Source of the DNA: an uncultured Butyrivibrio sp.
GTDB lineage: Bacteria; Bacillota; Clostridia; Lachnospirales; Lachnospiraceae
Direction of reading: 5' to 3'
DNA length: 64,000 nt
NCBI GenBank assembly: GCA_945928575.1
Contig: CAMENP010000005.1
Coordinates: 1 to 64,000, forward strand
Under the pieces are notes generated by a model. It was not told where the DNA came from and made no database searches. It worked only from the letters and a program-made list of their open reading frames with translations. This document shows, piece after piece, positions 33,969 through 44,031 of this stretch (position 1 is its first letter; each line of letters starts with the position of its first letter). The position numbers were made by a program, and so were the translations under genes.

Positions 33969-35042
33969 CTATTTCTTATCGTCGTATTTATCTTTCAATT
34001 CATCAACAACCTTATCGGTTCCGAATGTCTCAAGAGGCTTATCAAGCATACGCTCCAAATCCTCCTGTTCTTTGTTCTTCTGTGCCTTTCTGGCCTTCCA
34101 CCATTTAAAAAGCATGGCAACTATGATGACAGCCGCTACAATGGCAACTATTATAATTATCACATATCTCATATGGATAGGGCCTCTCATAATAGCTTTA
34201 CCCGAGTCAGAGAATGTATCCGCAAAAAGTTCATCAACATCAAGTGATGTATCGTCATAATATTTCTTAAAATATGACTCAAAAATCTGCTTGGCATTCT
34301 CATCCATAACGGTCTCTGTCTGCTTGCCTACAATGTAAAGCCAGTTGCCGTCCATTACATCCGGCTTATCATTCTGACATGCAAAGTAGCAGAATAACAT
34401 GTGGCCTTCGTCCGTAAACAGTTCAGAATACTTCTTCTCGATGTATTCATCTCTGGCTGATGCATTATCCTCTACACTGTCATAGCTTACAAGACATATG
34501 TAAGGCTGTATTCCCGTCGACTGGTAAAAATCTTCCAGTCCGTTAATAACTGTATTGTTATTCTTACCGAACCAGCCAAGTTCGTCCTCATACCATGTAT
34601 TCGAATAATTAACATACTTGCTGTCAAGCTTGTCACGCTTCTCAGTGCTTCTCGTCACGCCTGATGCGAATCCGAATACCGATCCGCATGACTTGACTAC
34701 GAACCCAATAACAAGTATTACGAATATAACCAGAACCACGCCTAACGAACATCCGGAACTTCTCCTTGCCGGACGCCTGTAATATCCTCCGCCTCCGTGT
34801 GGTGGTGGCGGTGGTGGTGGCGGTGCTCCGTAATGTCCGCCGTATCTTGGTGGTGGTCCGCCGTAAGGTCGTCCTCCACCTCCTCCGCTATAATGATGTC
34901 CTCCGCCTGACGGTCGTCCTCCGCCAAAGCTTCCTCCTGATGAATGTCCTCTTCCGCTGAAGCTTCCGCCTCCGCCTGAATGTGATGAATGGCTGCTTCC
35001 GCCGCCACCCGAGTGGCCTCCGCCACCGCCTCCTCTTGCCAT
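33969..35042 (-). CDS. Membrane protein with Gly/His/Ser/Pro-rich N-terminal low-complexity segment and TPM-like domain
   Basis: MARGGGGGGHSGGGGSSHSSHSGGGGSFSGRGHSSGG...APPPPPPPPHGGGGYY then TM, TPM-like domain (VINGLEDFYQSTGIQPYICLVSYDSV), second TM. Confidence 0.75.
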   Translation of the reverse strand: MARGGGGGGHSGGGGSSHSSHSGGGGSFSGRGHSSGGSFGGGRPSGGGHHYSGGGGGRPYGGPPPRYGGHYGAPPPPPPPPHGGGGYYRRPARRSSGCSLGVVLVIFVILVIGFVVKSCGSVFGFASGVTRSTEKRDKLDSKYVNYSNTWYEDELGWFGKNNNTVINGLEDFYQSTGIQPYICLVSYDSVEDNASARDEYIEKKYSELFTDEGHMLFCYFACQNDKPDVMDGNWLYIVGKQTETVMDENAKQIFESYFKKYYDDTSLDVDELFADTFSDSGKAIMRGPIHMRYVIIIIVAIVAAVIIVAMLFKWWKARKAQKNKEQEDLERMLDKPLETFGTDKVVDELKDKYDDKK

Positions 35043-35078
35043 AATCAATGTCCTCCATTTGTGTAATATATTATGCTT

Positions 35079-36380
35079 CTAATTATGTCTGGTGGGTTTC
35101 ATATATTTATCTTCAAATACCTGATAAGGCAGCGGCTTATCGTGTAAATATCCCTGAACCGCATTACATCCGCATTCGTGGACTATTTTTTCCTCCTCGC
35201 GGCTCTCGATTCCTTCACAGATAACCTCAAACTTAATATCCTTAAAAGTATTCATAAGATTCTTCATAATCTTGCGTCCTGACTCAACGCCGAGACTGTT
35301 GAGTACAAAACCGCGGTCAAACTTGATAACATCTACCGGTATTTTGCCGAGCATGTATAATGAATTATACCCTGAGCCAAAATCATCCATGCTGATCTTA
35401 TATCCCCTGCTGCGCAGAAATTCTATCTGTCTGGTAATCTCACTGAGATTCTCGCAGAAAATAGTCTCCGTCAGTTCAAACTCAAAATATTCCGCAGGAA
35501 TACCCGTCTTACGTATAGCATCATCTATACGCTTTATGAATCCTGTCTCCCAGAAATCCATCCGTGACAGGTTCATCGAAATCGTTGTCAGTTCATAACC
35601 GGCATCCATCCACTTCTTCTGTAATTCTATGACCTTCATTATCACGTAATTATCAAGTCTGGATACAAGTCCCGTATTCTCAAGTGTGTCTATATATACC
35701 GACGGCGGTATTATGTTACCGTTATTATCCTTAATTCTGGAAAGTGCCTCACCGCCTATAAGCTGTTGTTCTTCAATAGAAAACTTAGGCTGTATGTACA
35801 CTTCTATCCTGTCATTATCGAGCGCCGAGAAAAACATCGGAATCACTCCCGCTTCGCTCTGCGTCTTCATCGCCATATCGTCGGTAAAGACCGCTATCGT
35901 CTCCGCATAATTGGTCTTAATGCTGCGTCGCGCATATTGCGCCTTATCTATGATAAGATTAATCTCTTCATCAGTGTTCTCAACAAAATATGCGCCAATA
36001 TATACACGTATTCTCGCCAACGGGAATTCAGCATTAATCTCATCCGAAAAATTCCTGTTCATCGTGTCATATTCCATCTTGAAATCCTGTATATCACGAT
36101 GTCCTGCTTCCACAAGAAGAATAATATGATCAACATAAATTCTTCCGGCAAGCACACAATCCGAATTCATATGGCAATATTGATATACGCAACGCTCAAT
36201 AAGCTTGTCTCCTGCGTCATATCCATACATCTGATTGAAAAATTTAAAATTACTGATGTCCAACGATAACACAACCGGAGATATCATCTCCTGTTTCATA
36301 AGTCTGCCGGCTGTCTGTTTAAAATAATCAATATACGGCAGCCTCGTAAGTGACTCCGTAATTGTCTTTTCCACCCGCAT
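35079..36380 (-). CDS. c-di-GMP phosphodiesterase: degenerate GGDEF + EAL
   Basis: GGDEF site replaced (AGRIYVDHIILLVE); EAL intact (GGEALSRI, ELTET, MDDFGSGYNSL, KFDRGFV, CEGIES, QGYLHDKPLP). Confidence 0.9.
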   Translation of the reverse strand: MRVEKTITESLTRLPYIDYFKQTAGRLMKQEMISPVVLSLDISNFKFFNQMYGYDAGDKLIERCVYQYCHMNSDCVLAGRIYVDHIILLVEAGHRDIQDFKMEYDTMNRNFSDEINAEFPLARIRVYIGAYFVENTDEEINLIIDKAQYARRSIKTNYAETIAVFTDDMAMKTQSEAGVIPMFFSALDNDRIEVYIQPKFSIEEQQLIGGEALSRIKDNNGNIIPPSVYIDTLENTGLVSRLDNYVIMKVIELQKKWMDAGYELTTISMNLSRMDFWETGFIKRIDDAIRKTGIPAEYFEFELTETIFCENLSEITRQIEFLRSRGYKISMDDFGSGYNSLYMLGKIPVDVIKFDRGFVLNSLGVESGRKIMKNLMNTFKDIKFEVICEGIESREEEKIVHECGCNAVQGYLHDKPLPYQVFEDKYMKPTRHN

Positions 36381-36487
36381 AAATCATACCTCTAAACCAA
36401 AAATAACATTTTATAATAGTCGTACAAATAATTCCCATACTTAGTATAATAGCACAAATGTACCAATAAATCAAAATATATTTTACA

Positions 36488-37633
36488 CTATTTGACACCA
36501 TGCGCACCTTTTATTCCGGCCTGTGGTTTCTTTTTCTCATCAATGTGTTCCGAGATGGATTCCCGGCTCATCTTGATCATCTGCGCAACAATCCGCTTTA
36601 TCATCCGTCTTGTGGTTTTATCAAGGCTTCCATAGGACTTGATAATGCTGTTTGCGGTCTTGATGAGATTGGATGAATACTCGTTGAAAGAACCGGCATT
36701 CGGTGCTTTGAGTATTCTGAACACAATATGTATGAACAGCCGGCGTTCTTTGGGTGAGATACCGTCAATCCACTTGCGGCATGCGCTGTTGAAAACAACG
36801 CTCACATCCTTAAGCTTCTCGTCCGGCACAAACTCTTTTCCGATCACATTCCACGATAATACAAAATGCTGCATTATTCCATGCGCGTCGCTATGCACTA
36901 TATTATAGTCATCACCACTGTACATTATCATACCCACAATTGAACTCTGTGGAAGATATGATTCAATCTTCGGACTTATCCGTTCATATTCGGGACTTTC
37001 TATCACTTCTTTCATAAATCCGGGACCGTCAAAACTGTATATTCTCCCGATTCTCATAATCTGTTCGTCACTTCTGTGAAACGTTGAATATATCGCAAGA
37101 TTTCCGCCCTTTGAATGTCCGCATATATACACTTTTCCGGCAAACTTTTCCATTACACAGCCAAGATATTTATCAGCTTCAACCTGCGATGCCACCGGCA
37201 TCATATAACACAAATTGAAATCCTCCTCCCAGCCCGTAATCGTTCCGTCAGTCCCCCTGAATGCAGCCACGACACTGCCGTCGTCCAGAAGGATTGTCAC
37301 TGCTCCGAACTGCATTGCTTTCTCCTCACTGAATTTCTGTGAGTAAAATACCAGTTTCAGATTACGATATCTGTCACACTTTCTCATCCGTATAAACGTC
37401 TTCTGTCCCTCATTCAGTTCCTGGGAATCAAGCATTTCATCCGGATTCTCATATTGCTTAAGACATCTTGCCACGGCATCCTTGATACATACCGGATTGC
37501 CGGCATCAGGACCAACATTTTCAAAATCAACATATGACAGTTGCGACATTATCAATGCATCAATCACATTAAAGCCGTCCTGTTCAAGTGTTATATCACC
37601 CCTCCAGTCCATATAATCCATCAAATTCGTCAT
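36488..37633 (-). CDS. DUF2974 / Mbeg1-like alpha/beta-hydrolase family protein
   Basis: VYICGHSKGGNLAIYSTFH nucleophile elbow; VVAAFRGTDGTITGWEEDFNL. Confidence 0.82.
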   Translation of the reverse strand: MTNLMDYMDWRGDITLEQDGFNVIDALIMSQLSYVDFENVGPDAGNPVCIKDAVARCLKQYENPDEMLDSQELNEGQKTFIRMRKCDRYRNLKLVFYSQKFSEEKAMQFGAVTILLDDGSVVAAFRGTDGTITGWEEDFNLCYMMPVASQVEADKYLGCVMEKFAGKVYICGHSKGGNLAIYSTFHRSDEQIMRIGRIYSFDGPGFMKEVIESPEYERISPKIESYLPQSSIVGMIMYSGDDYNIVHSDAHGIMQHFVLSWNVIGKEFVPDEKLKDVSVVFNSACRKWIDGISPKERRLFIHIVFRILKAPNAGSFNEYSSNLIKTANSIIKSYGSLDKTTRRMIKRIVAQMIKMSRESISEHIDEKKKPQAGIKGAHGVK

Positions 37634-37648
37634 ATATCCTTAATCCTT

Positions 37649-38326
37649 TCAAAGAAACATTCTGATCAAACCTATAATCAGAAGATGTGCCGGATAGAAA
37701 CTCCACATAACCGCCTTGGGAATATGTCCTTTCTTTCCGTCGTGAAAATATATCGGTACCAATGCAAGCGGAGTAACAAGGCTTGCCAGACTTCCGCTTA
37801 TCGCCGATATGATTGCCGCCGCCGTATACATGATCACTTCATACTGCCTTGCATAGTAAAAAACAAGCGCAAGAAGGATACACCTGTAAGAATAATCAAG
37901 TCCGAGTATATAACTTAATGCCGCAGTCCATATGACGATAACTGCCGCGACCGGAATCAGCCGGCGGTTTTTCTTATAAAGGCTGTCTGTTACCCACAAA
38001 AGAAGCAGTGCGAGCGCAAGTGTAAACAAAACATTATTATGCCTGAAATAGAAAAAACATCCGTACACTGCCATATCATACGGTATTTCGGAAATAACGG
38101 CAAGTATTCCAAGTTTCATTGCATATTTGCCCACAGAATGTGTGTATATATATCCCTGCACCAGAAAATATACATATATGGGAAAGGCCAGCCTGCCGAT
38201 GCATCTCATCGTCCAGTATATGCCGGCCGGCATCCCCAGACCCACAAATGCAACAGCAGCATGATCCACAAACATTGAGACCATGGCTGTTATTTTTAAC
38301 ATATCCGTTGTTATTCTCTTATTCAT
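37649..38326 (-). CDS. TraX family membrane protein
   Basis: LKITAMVSMFVDHAAVAFVG...MRCIGRLAFPIYVYFLVQGYIYT; PYDMAVYG; FYPAHLLIIGLIR. Confidence 0.88.
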   Translation of the reverse strand: MNKRITTDMLKITAMVSMFVDHAAVAFVGLGMPAGIYWTMRCIGRLAFPIYVYFLVQGYIYTHSVGKYAMKLGILAVISEIPYDMAVYGCFFYFRHNNVLFTLALALLLLWVTDSLYKKNRRLIPVAAVIVIWTAALSYILGLDYSYRCILLALVFYYARQYEVIMYTAAAIISAISGSLASLVTPLALVPIYFHDGKKGHIPKAVMWSFYPAHLLIIGLIRMFL

Positions 38327-38449
38327 AATTATCCGTCCAAGCCATCTGCTTATTATGCAATAAATTTTATCATAAACCCGAAAAAAATTACAGCTATAAT
38401 TAAAAAAGTGTTATAATAATTTTATTCAATTCAAAATAAATTACGGAGG

Positions 38450-39214
38450 TTGTATATGTTCCGATATGAGACACATTTGCACACATGTGAAGGAAGCATG
38501 TGCGGGGTTACTCCCGGAAGCATGTATCCACAGTATTATAAAGATTTAGGATATGACGGTATTTTTATAACAGACCATTTTTTTAACGGCAATACAAGGA
38601 TTCCCAAGTATGACAGCTGGGAACGGCGCGTCAACGAATTCTGCCTCGGCTATGAACATGCCAAAGAAGCCGGTGATGCAATAGGATTTCCTGTTTATTT
38701 CGGATGGGAAGCTAATTTTGAAGGTGATGAATTCCTGATTTACGGGCTTGATAAGGAATGGCTTTTAAATCATCCCGATATTCTCTCATACAGCCGCAGC
38801 AAACAATATGATATAGTACATGCCGACGGCGGTCTTGTTGTCCAGGCACATCCTTTCAGGGAGCGCGGATACTTGAGCTCAATCCACCTTAATCCGGAGA
38901 ATTGCGATGCCATGGAAGGATACAATTCATTTAATGAAGACTGGCATAATCACAATGCCGAGATTTATTGTACAAAACATAACATTTTCATGACATCAGG
39001 CTCCGACTTGCACAAAATAGGCTCCCTTGCTCCCGAAAGACATTACGGCATGGGATTTGAACATCCCATAAGGAGTGCCTCCGATTATGTCAATGCCATA
39101 TTAAACCGTGAAGGGACCATGCTGGTTCCTGACAGTTCACGTTCTCTTCCTGCAGACATTCACACCGAACTTCCGGTATATGTCAACACAAGAGCCATAG
39201 ACGGATGTATCTGA
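38450..39214 (+). CDS. PHP-domain metal-dependent phosphoesterase
   Basis: YETHLHTCEGS, GIFITDHFF, VQAHPFRERG, MTSGSDLHK; RBS GGAGG. Confidence 0.85.
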   Translation: MYMFRYETHLHTCEGSMCGVTPGSMYPQYYKDLGYDGIFITDHFFNGNTRIPKYDSWERRVNEFCLGYEHAKEAGDAIGFPVYFGWEANFEGDEFLIYGLDKEWLLNHPDILSYSRSKQYDIVHADGGLVVQAHPFRERGYLSSIHLNPENCDAMEGYNSFNEDWHNHNAEIYCTKHNIFMTSGSDLHKIGSLAPERHYGMGFEHPIRSASDYVNAILNREGTMLVPDSSRSLPADIHTELPVYVNTRAIDGCI

Positions 39215-39221
39215 AACAGAA

Positions 39222-39254
39222 ACTGCCGGTTCCCGTATTCCGGGAAACCGGCAG
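39222..39254. terminator. Intrinsic terminator between convergent PHP and DegV genes
   Basis: ACTGCCGGTTCCCG...CGGGAAACCGGCAGT. Confidence 0.8.
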
Positions 39255-39259
39255 TAATA

Positions 39260-40129
39260 TTATCTGTCAATTCCGTAATGAATAAGCGCAAGCATATCCG
39301 GACCTGTATGGGCCCCGATAATCGGGCTTAACATTGTCATCCTGACTTTAAGTTCAGGATGTTTCTCGAGTATCATTTCTTTCAGTGTCTGTGCATCCTT
39401 CATACAATCGGCGCAGCTTATATATACCACATCGCTTACGGCCGGGTCATATGTAGCCTCAAACTTATCCACAAGCGCTTTAAGTGCAAGCTTATTGCCA
39501 CGTTTCTTATCTATCGTATCAAGCTTACCCTCACGGTTAATACAAAGTATCGGCTTAATATTAAGTGCTGTTCCGACAACTGCCGTTGCGGCAGATACAC
39601 GTCCGCCTCTCTTAAGATACATAAGATCTTCGACCTTAAACCAATGGCGTACCTTCAATGCATATTTTCTGAGCCACTCCGCATTCTCCGAAGCGCTCAT
39701 TCCTGCTTCTTTATTGGCAAATGCCGATTCAACCAGAAGTCCCATTCCGCCTGTTGCACTTAAAGAATCCACTATCTCAATAACAGCATCCGGATAATCT
39801 TCTTTAAGATTCTTGGCTGCAAGACATGCTGATTCATATGTATTACTGAGTCCGCTCGAAAGTGAAAGATATACTATATCATTCCCTTCTTTAACAAGCG
39901 GCTCAAAAAGATCCATATAATGTGTCGGTGTGATCTGGCTGGTCTGTGTCTTGACTTTCTGCCTGAGTTTCTCATAATAATTATGCATCATGGCATCGCT
40001 CTCCGGCTTATCGCAATAAAACGTCTCCTCGCCAAGTACATATTCCATCGGGACATATCTTATATCATGGCTGTCCGCGAAGTTCTTATCGATATCAAGT
40101 GAAACGTCTGAAAAAATTAAATAACTCAT
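39260..40129 (-). CDS. DegV family fatty-acid-binding protein
   Basis: IFSDVSLDID...; KVKTQTSQITPTHYMDLFEPL; SSGLSNTYESA; KPILCINREGKL. Confidence 0.92.
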   Translation of the reverse strand: MSYLIFSDVSLDIDKNFADSHDIRYVPMEYVLGEETFYCDKPESDAMMHNYYEKLRQKVKTQTSQITPTHYMDLFEPLVKEGNDIVYLSLSSGLSNTYESACLAAKNLKEDYPDAVIEIVDSLSATGGMGLLVESAFANKEAGMSASENAEWLRKYALKVRHWFKVEDLMYLKRGGRVSAATAVVGTALNIKPILCINREGKLDTIDKKRGNKLALKALVDKFEATYDPAVSDVVYISCADCMKDAQTLKEMILEKHPELKVRMTMLSPIIGAHTGPDMLALIHYGIDR

Positions 40130-40239
40130 TTTTATCCTCCGAATGCTGTTTTCGCTTACTACGTTCAACATCATAACATACTATAACACAAATTGCAATC
40201 TGTTATAATAATGTTACATTTTCATCCGGACGTAATGGA

Positions 40240-41190
40240 TTATTTATTTCTCTGTTCCATAGATTTAATAATATTATATATCACTCTGTGTACCGGTACT
40301 TCAACGGAATATTTATCCGCAATTCTGATAACACATCCGTTAAGCGTATCAATTTCCGTAGGTATTCCCTTCTCCATATCCTGAAGTGTTGACGAACGGT
40401 GCGCATATGTATCCGGGACAAGTTTAGAATAAAAAACATCCTTATATGCTGCCGCATCCGGCCAATATGTCTTATATCCGGCGGCATCCATAACATTGTA
40501 TGTCTCCTCTATAAGGCTGTTCATTATCTCAACCGCATTGCTCATTTCCGACATTGCCCCGTATGTGGTTCCCAGTATTGCGCCGAGTGGATTAAGAGTG
40601 GTATTAAAAAGCATTTTGGCCCACAACGCCTCTTCTATCGTATCCGAAACTTCACTCGGAATACCCGATGCGTTAATCGCATCGGCAAGAGGTTTCATGC
40701 ATTCGTTATCAAATCCGAATAACGAGCCGAGAAGAATCGGAGCTGTGTGAACCGTAACCTTGCTTGTACCCGGATTTTCTTTTTCAAATCCGGTTATGAT
40801 CCTTGCATTATACACTTTATCCTTACCGAATAATTCCGTGTATTTATCATCATTGCCCCATCCGTTCTGGAAAATGACAATGTGTCCGTCGTCGGCAATG
40901 ATGCCTCTGTTCTTACCAAGATTGTCTGCAATCTCGGAATTGGCAAGTGTTTTGGCGCTTATAATAACATAATCGTATGATTCCTTTATCTGTCCGTAAT
41001 CCCTGTATACCCGTACTTTGTCCTCCGGCGCACTCATCACGCCGAATATTCCTGTACGTTTTACACCGTTTTGCTCTATATAGTCCGCGGTCTTACCTCT
41101 TGCAACAATCGCTGTCTCCATATTTTCATTACTGATGGATGCCGCTATCGCCACACCTACTGCTCCTGCTCCGATAATTAATGCTTTCAT
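40240..41190 (-). CDS. Ketopantoate reductase family protein (copy 1)
   Basis: Rossmann GAGAVGVAIAASIS; LWAKMLFNTTLNPLGAILG; HRSSTLQDMEKGIPTEIDTLNG. Confidence 0.88.
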   Translation of the reverse strand: MKALIIGAGAVGVAIAASISNENMETAIVARGKTADYIEQNGVKRTGIFGVMSAPEDKVRVYRDYGQIKESYDYVIISAKTLANSEIADNLGKNRGIIADDGHIVIFQNGWGNDDKYTELFGKDKVYNARIITGFEKENPGTSKVTVHTAPILLGSLFGFDNECMKPLADAINASGIPSEVSDTIEEALWAKMLFNTTLNPLGAILGTTYGAMSEMSNAVEIMNSLIEETYNVMDAAGYKTYWPDAAAYKDVFYSKLVPDTYAHRSSTLQDMEKGIPTEIDTLNGCVIRIADKYSVEVPVHRVIYNIIKSMEQRNK

Positions 41191-41287
41191 TTTAACATCT
41201 CCTTTGGATTTAACCGGCTAAATCATACCACACAGAGCATTTTATTTCAAGACGGATACGTCAAGATAAAATTTTATATCTTTTTGA

Positions 41288-41316
41288 TTGACAAAGCACA
41301 TTGCAACGTGTATATT
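41288..41316 (+). promoter_or_regulatory. Promoter of DUF4234 gene
   Basis: TTGACA-N17-TATATT. Confidence 0.8.
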
Positions 41317-41361
41317 AGTAGTTGTATAAAATATATTAAATTTTTCAGGAGGAAAAAGGAT

Positions 41362-41700
41362 ATGCTTAAGAACCGTAATATCGCATTGGTAATCATTCTT
41401 TCAATCATTACCTGTGGTATCTACCAGCTCTATTGGTTATGGGTAACAATTTCATCACTTGATAACGAAGGTCAGGCAAGTAACATGCCGGCTGTTGCGC
41501 AGTTCATCTTAATGTTCTTCTATGTAGGATTCATTCTTTTCGGACTCAACGCAGATGCTAACATCAATGCTATCAAGGCTAAGAGGGGAATTCCTACAAC
41601 AGATAACAAGGTACTTTACATAATACTCGGTATTTTCTTACCAATCGTACTTGTATGCCTTGTACAGAACGAAATCAACAAGCTTACACCAGCTGCTTAA
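41362..41700 (+). CDS. DUF4234-like small membrane protein
   Basis: MLKNRNIALVIILSIITCGIYQLYWLWVTISSLDNE; RBS AGGAGG upstream. Confidence 0.85.
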   Translation: MLKNRNIALVIILSIITCGIYQLYWLWVTISSLDNEGQASNMPAVAQFILMFFYVGFILFGLNADANINAIKAKRGIPTTDNKVLYIILGIFLPIVLVCLVQNEINKLTPAA

Positions 41701-41726
41701 TTCGTTTAACAACATATTGAAAGATA

Positions 41727-41755
41727 AGGGCTTTCGGCACATACCGGAAGCCCTT
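41727..41755 (+). terminator. Intrinsic terminator/attenuator-like hairpin
   Basis: AAGGGCTTTCGG-CACATA.. -CCGGAAGCCCTT then TT. Confidence 0.7.
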
Positions 41756-41766
41756 TTGGTAATATT

Positions 41767-42144
41767 ATGAAAAAAAGATTATTTAATCTGGTCAAAATAT
41801 ATCTCATCGTGTCTGCAATCATGATTGCGTATGCCGTATTTTTCAACATTACAGGCATCGGTATCCCATGCATATTCAGACTCATAACGCATTTAAATTG
41901 TCCCGGATGCGGAATCAGCCGTTTCGCTCTCAACTGCCTTAAATTCAGGTTCAGTGATGCTATAGGTTATAACTATTTTGCACCATTCATAGTCATTTAC
42001 GTTGCATGGGTCATCATATACACTTCTGTAATTTATGTACGTACCGGCAGCCGCAGCCTCAATCCCAGGCCCGCCTGGTTAAATATCGCGTTTCTTATTC
42101 TGGTCATTATCTGGGGCATCGTCAGGAATTTTTTCAACCTCTGA
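41767..42144 (+). CDS. DUF2752-like membrane protein
   Basis: GIPCIFRLITHLNCPGCGISRFALNCLKFRFSDAIGYN. Confidence 0.87.
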   Translation: MKKRLFNLVKIYLIVSAIMIAYAVFFNITGIGIPCIFRLITHLNCPGCGISRFALNCLKFRFSDAIGYNYFAPFIVIYVAWVIIYTSVIYVRTGSRSLNPRPAWLNIAFLILVIIWGIVRNFFNL

Positions 42145-44031
42145 GCGCCTGCTGTGTTTTGAAAGGATTTTTTCCTTGTACATAGCTTTATCAGCTTCTT
42201 TGAAAACAGTATCAAAGTCAAAATCTTCACATACGCCGAACGCAACTCCTATGCTGGCTCCGATTTCGTAAATATCATTGAAACTGTTCCACGCCGCATC
42301 GAGATATCTTTTAATGTCTTTTCTAAGAACATATTCATCCGCCTCCGGAGTAAAAGAAACAGCACATATAACAAATTCATCGCCGCCAAATCTCGCACTG
42401 AGCTTATTGAGCATGGATGCATTCTTTATTGCATCCGCAACTATACTTATTGCATTATCGCCTTGTTTATGGCCGAAATTATCGTTAATGAATTTCAGTC
42501 CGTTTATGTCAATTGTCGCAACCATTATCCGCGCACCGATTGAAAGTGATGCTTCATTAATAATTCCAGGAAGCTCCTTGTAAAAGGCATTTCTGTTATA
42601 CAGTCCGGTAAGGTGGTCATATCTGTATATTTCTTCCATTGCTTTAGCAGTAAATTTAAGGTACCTCATGTTACGGTAACTGCTGATCGTATTATTCAAT
42701 AATGTGACGGTCTGTGCAATCGTTACATAATTATTAAGCTTAGGTTCAAAATAAAAAGCCGCAAAACCGAAAGGCACGCCAACAAAACTAAGTGCCGAAA
42801 ATACAATAGGATATGCTTTGACAAGTGCCGCACCGATACCCGGAAATACTTTCTTTCTGTCAAAATTAAGCCTTGTTCCCGAAATTGCCGAATCCGAAGC
42901 AAATATCCTTACCATTTCATCATCAAACGGCTGTTTTCTTTCATTCGAAATCGGATTAATATTTTCCTCAAGACAGTCCTTATTAACTGCAATCACAAGT
43001 TCCGTGAAATGGAATCTGCCAAGTCCGACAATGAAATCTTCTATTCTGTCACAAGAAATCATTTCAGCCGATACCGCATTCAATGTTCTCTCATTTTCCT
43101 GATAAGCAAACAATCTGTCCGACTGTTCCCTGAGCAAATCTCCCGTATTTACAACATAATCATTCTTGCCGCATCCACATGATGCGCCGTGTATCAATTC
43201 AAAAGGAACCGCATACTCTTTCCGGACCGGCTCGTTCTCTCTCATTTTATGTATTGTATCAATTATGGAATCTACCATTTTACCAAAGCTGCATCCGCAT
43301 GTGGTTATCGACGGAATATTCCATCTGGCTTCATCGATTCCGTCAAATCCCACAACTATAACATCTTCGGGAACACGGTATCCATGTTTCTGAAGTACAA
43401 CCGACGTAGTTACTGCCATTATGTCATTGGCACACACAAATGCTTCCGGAATCCTGCCGCTCTCAATAACCTTTAAGACAGCATCCCTGGTCGGTTCCTC
43501 CCAATAATCTCCGTATCCTATATTCTCAACTTCAAATTCCGGATCTTTCTCGCGCATGACATTTTTGAACACTTCTATCCTGTCATCCGACAACTTATTA
43601 TTCCTGTTGCCGGCGATAAAAAATATATTCCTCTTGCCATGAAAATCCACGACATGGCGTACTACTTCTTCAAAGCCTTTACTGTAATCAAATTTGTAAT
43701 TAACGCCTTCTATGATTCTGTCGCCAATGGTTATAACCGGTATGTTTCTCTTTGTCGCTTCCGCGCATACCTTAGTTCCGACATTTTTATCATAGAAATC
43801 TTCATCAAAGAATATCAACGCGTCAAGAATATCATAGTCAATCAGTTCAAATATTGACTTTTCTCCCAGTTCGTTCTTCGTGTCCCAGAACAAATCCGAG
43901 CATGTCTGATAAATAAACAGTCTCGCCCCGGCCTCAACAAGCTTGTCATTTAATCCGTTGATAAACTTAAGATGCCTGTGATCATTAGCTCTCGATATAC
44001 ATAATCCTACTATTTTGTAATCCTTAAACAC
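42079..44031 (-). CDS. LacI-type sugar-binding (Peripla_BP_3-like) sensor fused to GGDEF diguanylate cyclase (copy 1)
   Basis: KIVGLCISRANDHRHLKFINGL...VCANDIMAVTTSVVLQKHGYRVPEDVIVVGFDGIDEARW; LSARFGGDEFVICAV; GTG start at 44031 preceded by AAAGGAGG, matching the paralogue N-terminus MYKNYKV. Confidence 0.9.
   Translation of the reverse strand: MFKDYKIVGLCISRANDHRHLKFINGLNDKLVEAGARLFIYQTCSDLFWDTKNELGEKSIFELIDYDILDALIFFDEDFYDKNVGTKVCAEATKRNIPVITIGDRIIEGVNYKFDYSKGFEEVVRHVVDFHGKRNIFFIAGNRNNKLSDDRIEVFKNVMREKDPEFEVENIGYGDYWEEPTRDAVLKVIESGRIPEAFVCANDIMAVTTSVVLQKHGYRVPEDVIVVGFDGIDEARWNIPSITTCGCSFGKMVDSIIDTIHKMRENEPVRKEYAVPFELIHGASCGCGKNDYVVNTGDLLREQSDRLFAYQENERTLNAVSAEMISCDRIEDFIVGLGRFHFTELVIAVNKDCLEENINPISNERKQPFDDEMVRIFASDSAISGTRLNFDRKKVFPGIGAALVKAYPIVFSALSFVGVPFGFAAFYFEPKLNNYVTIAQTVTLLNNTISSYRNMRYLKFTAKAMEEIYRYDHLTGLYNRNAFYKELPGIINEASLSIGARIMVATIDINGLKFINDNFGHKQGDNAISIVADAIKNASMLNKLSARFGGDEFVICAVSFTPEADEYVLRKDIKRYLDAAWNSFNDIYEIGASIGVAFGVCEDFDFDTVFKEADKAMYKEKILSKHSRRSEVEKIPDDAPDNDQNKKRDI

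Noticed and set aside
34742-35026. 94-aa His/Asp/Glu-rich minus ORF
   Set aside because: Out-of-frame reading of the Gly-rich N-terminus of the TPM-like gene; low-complexity artefact.
37649-38326. Conjugation function implied by TraX name
   Set aside because: TraX-family proteins are common chromosomal acyltransferase-like membrane proteins; no conjugation genes nearby.
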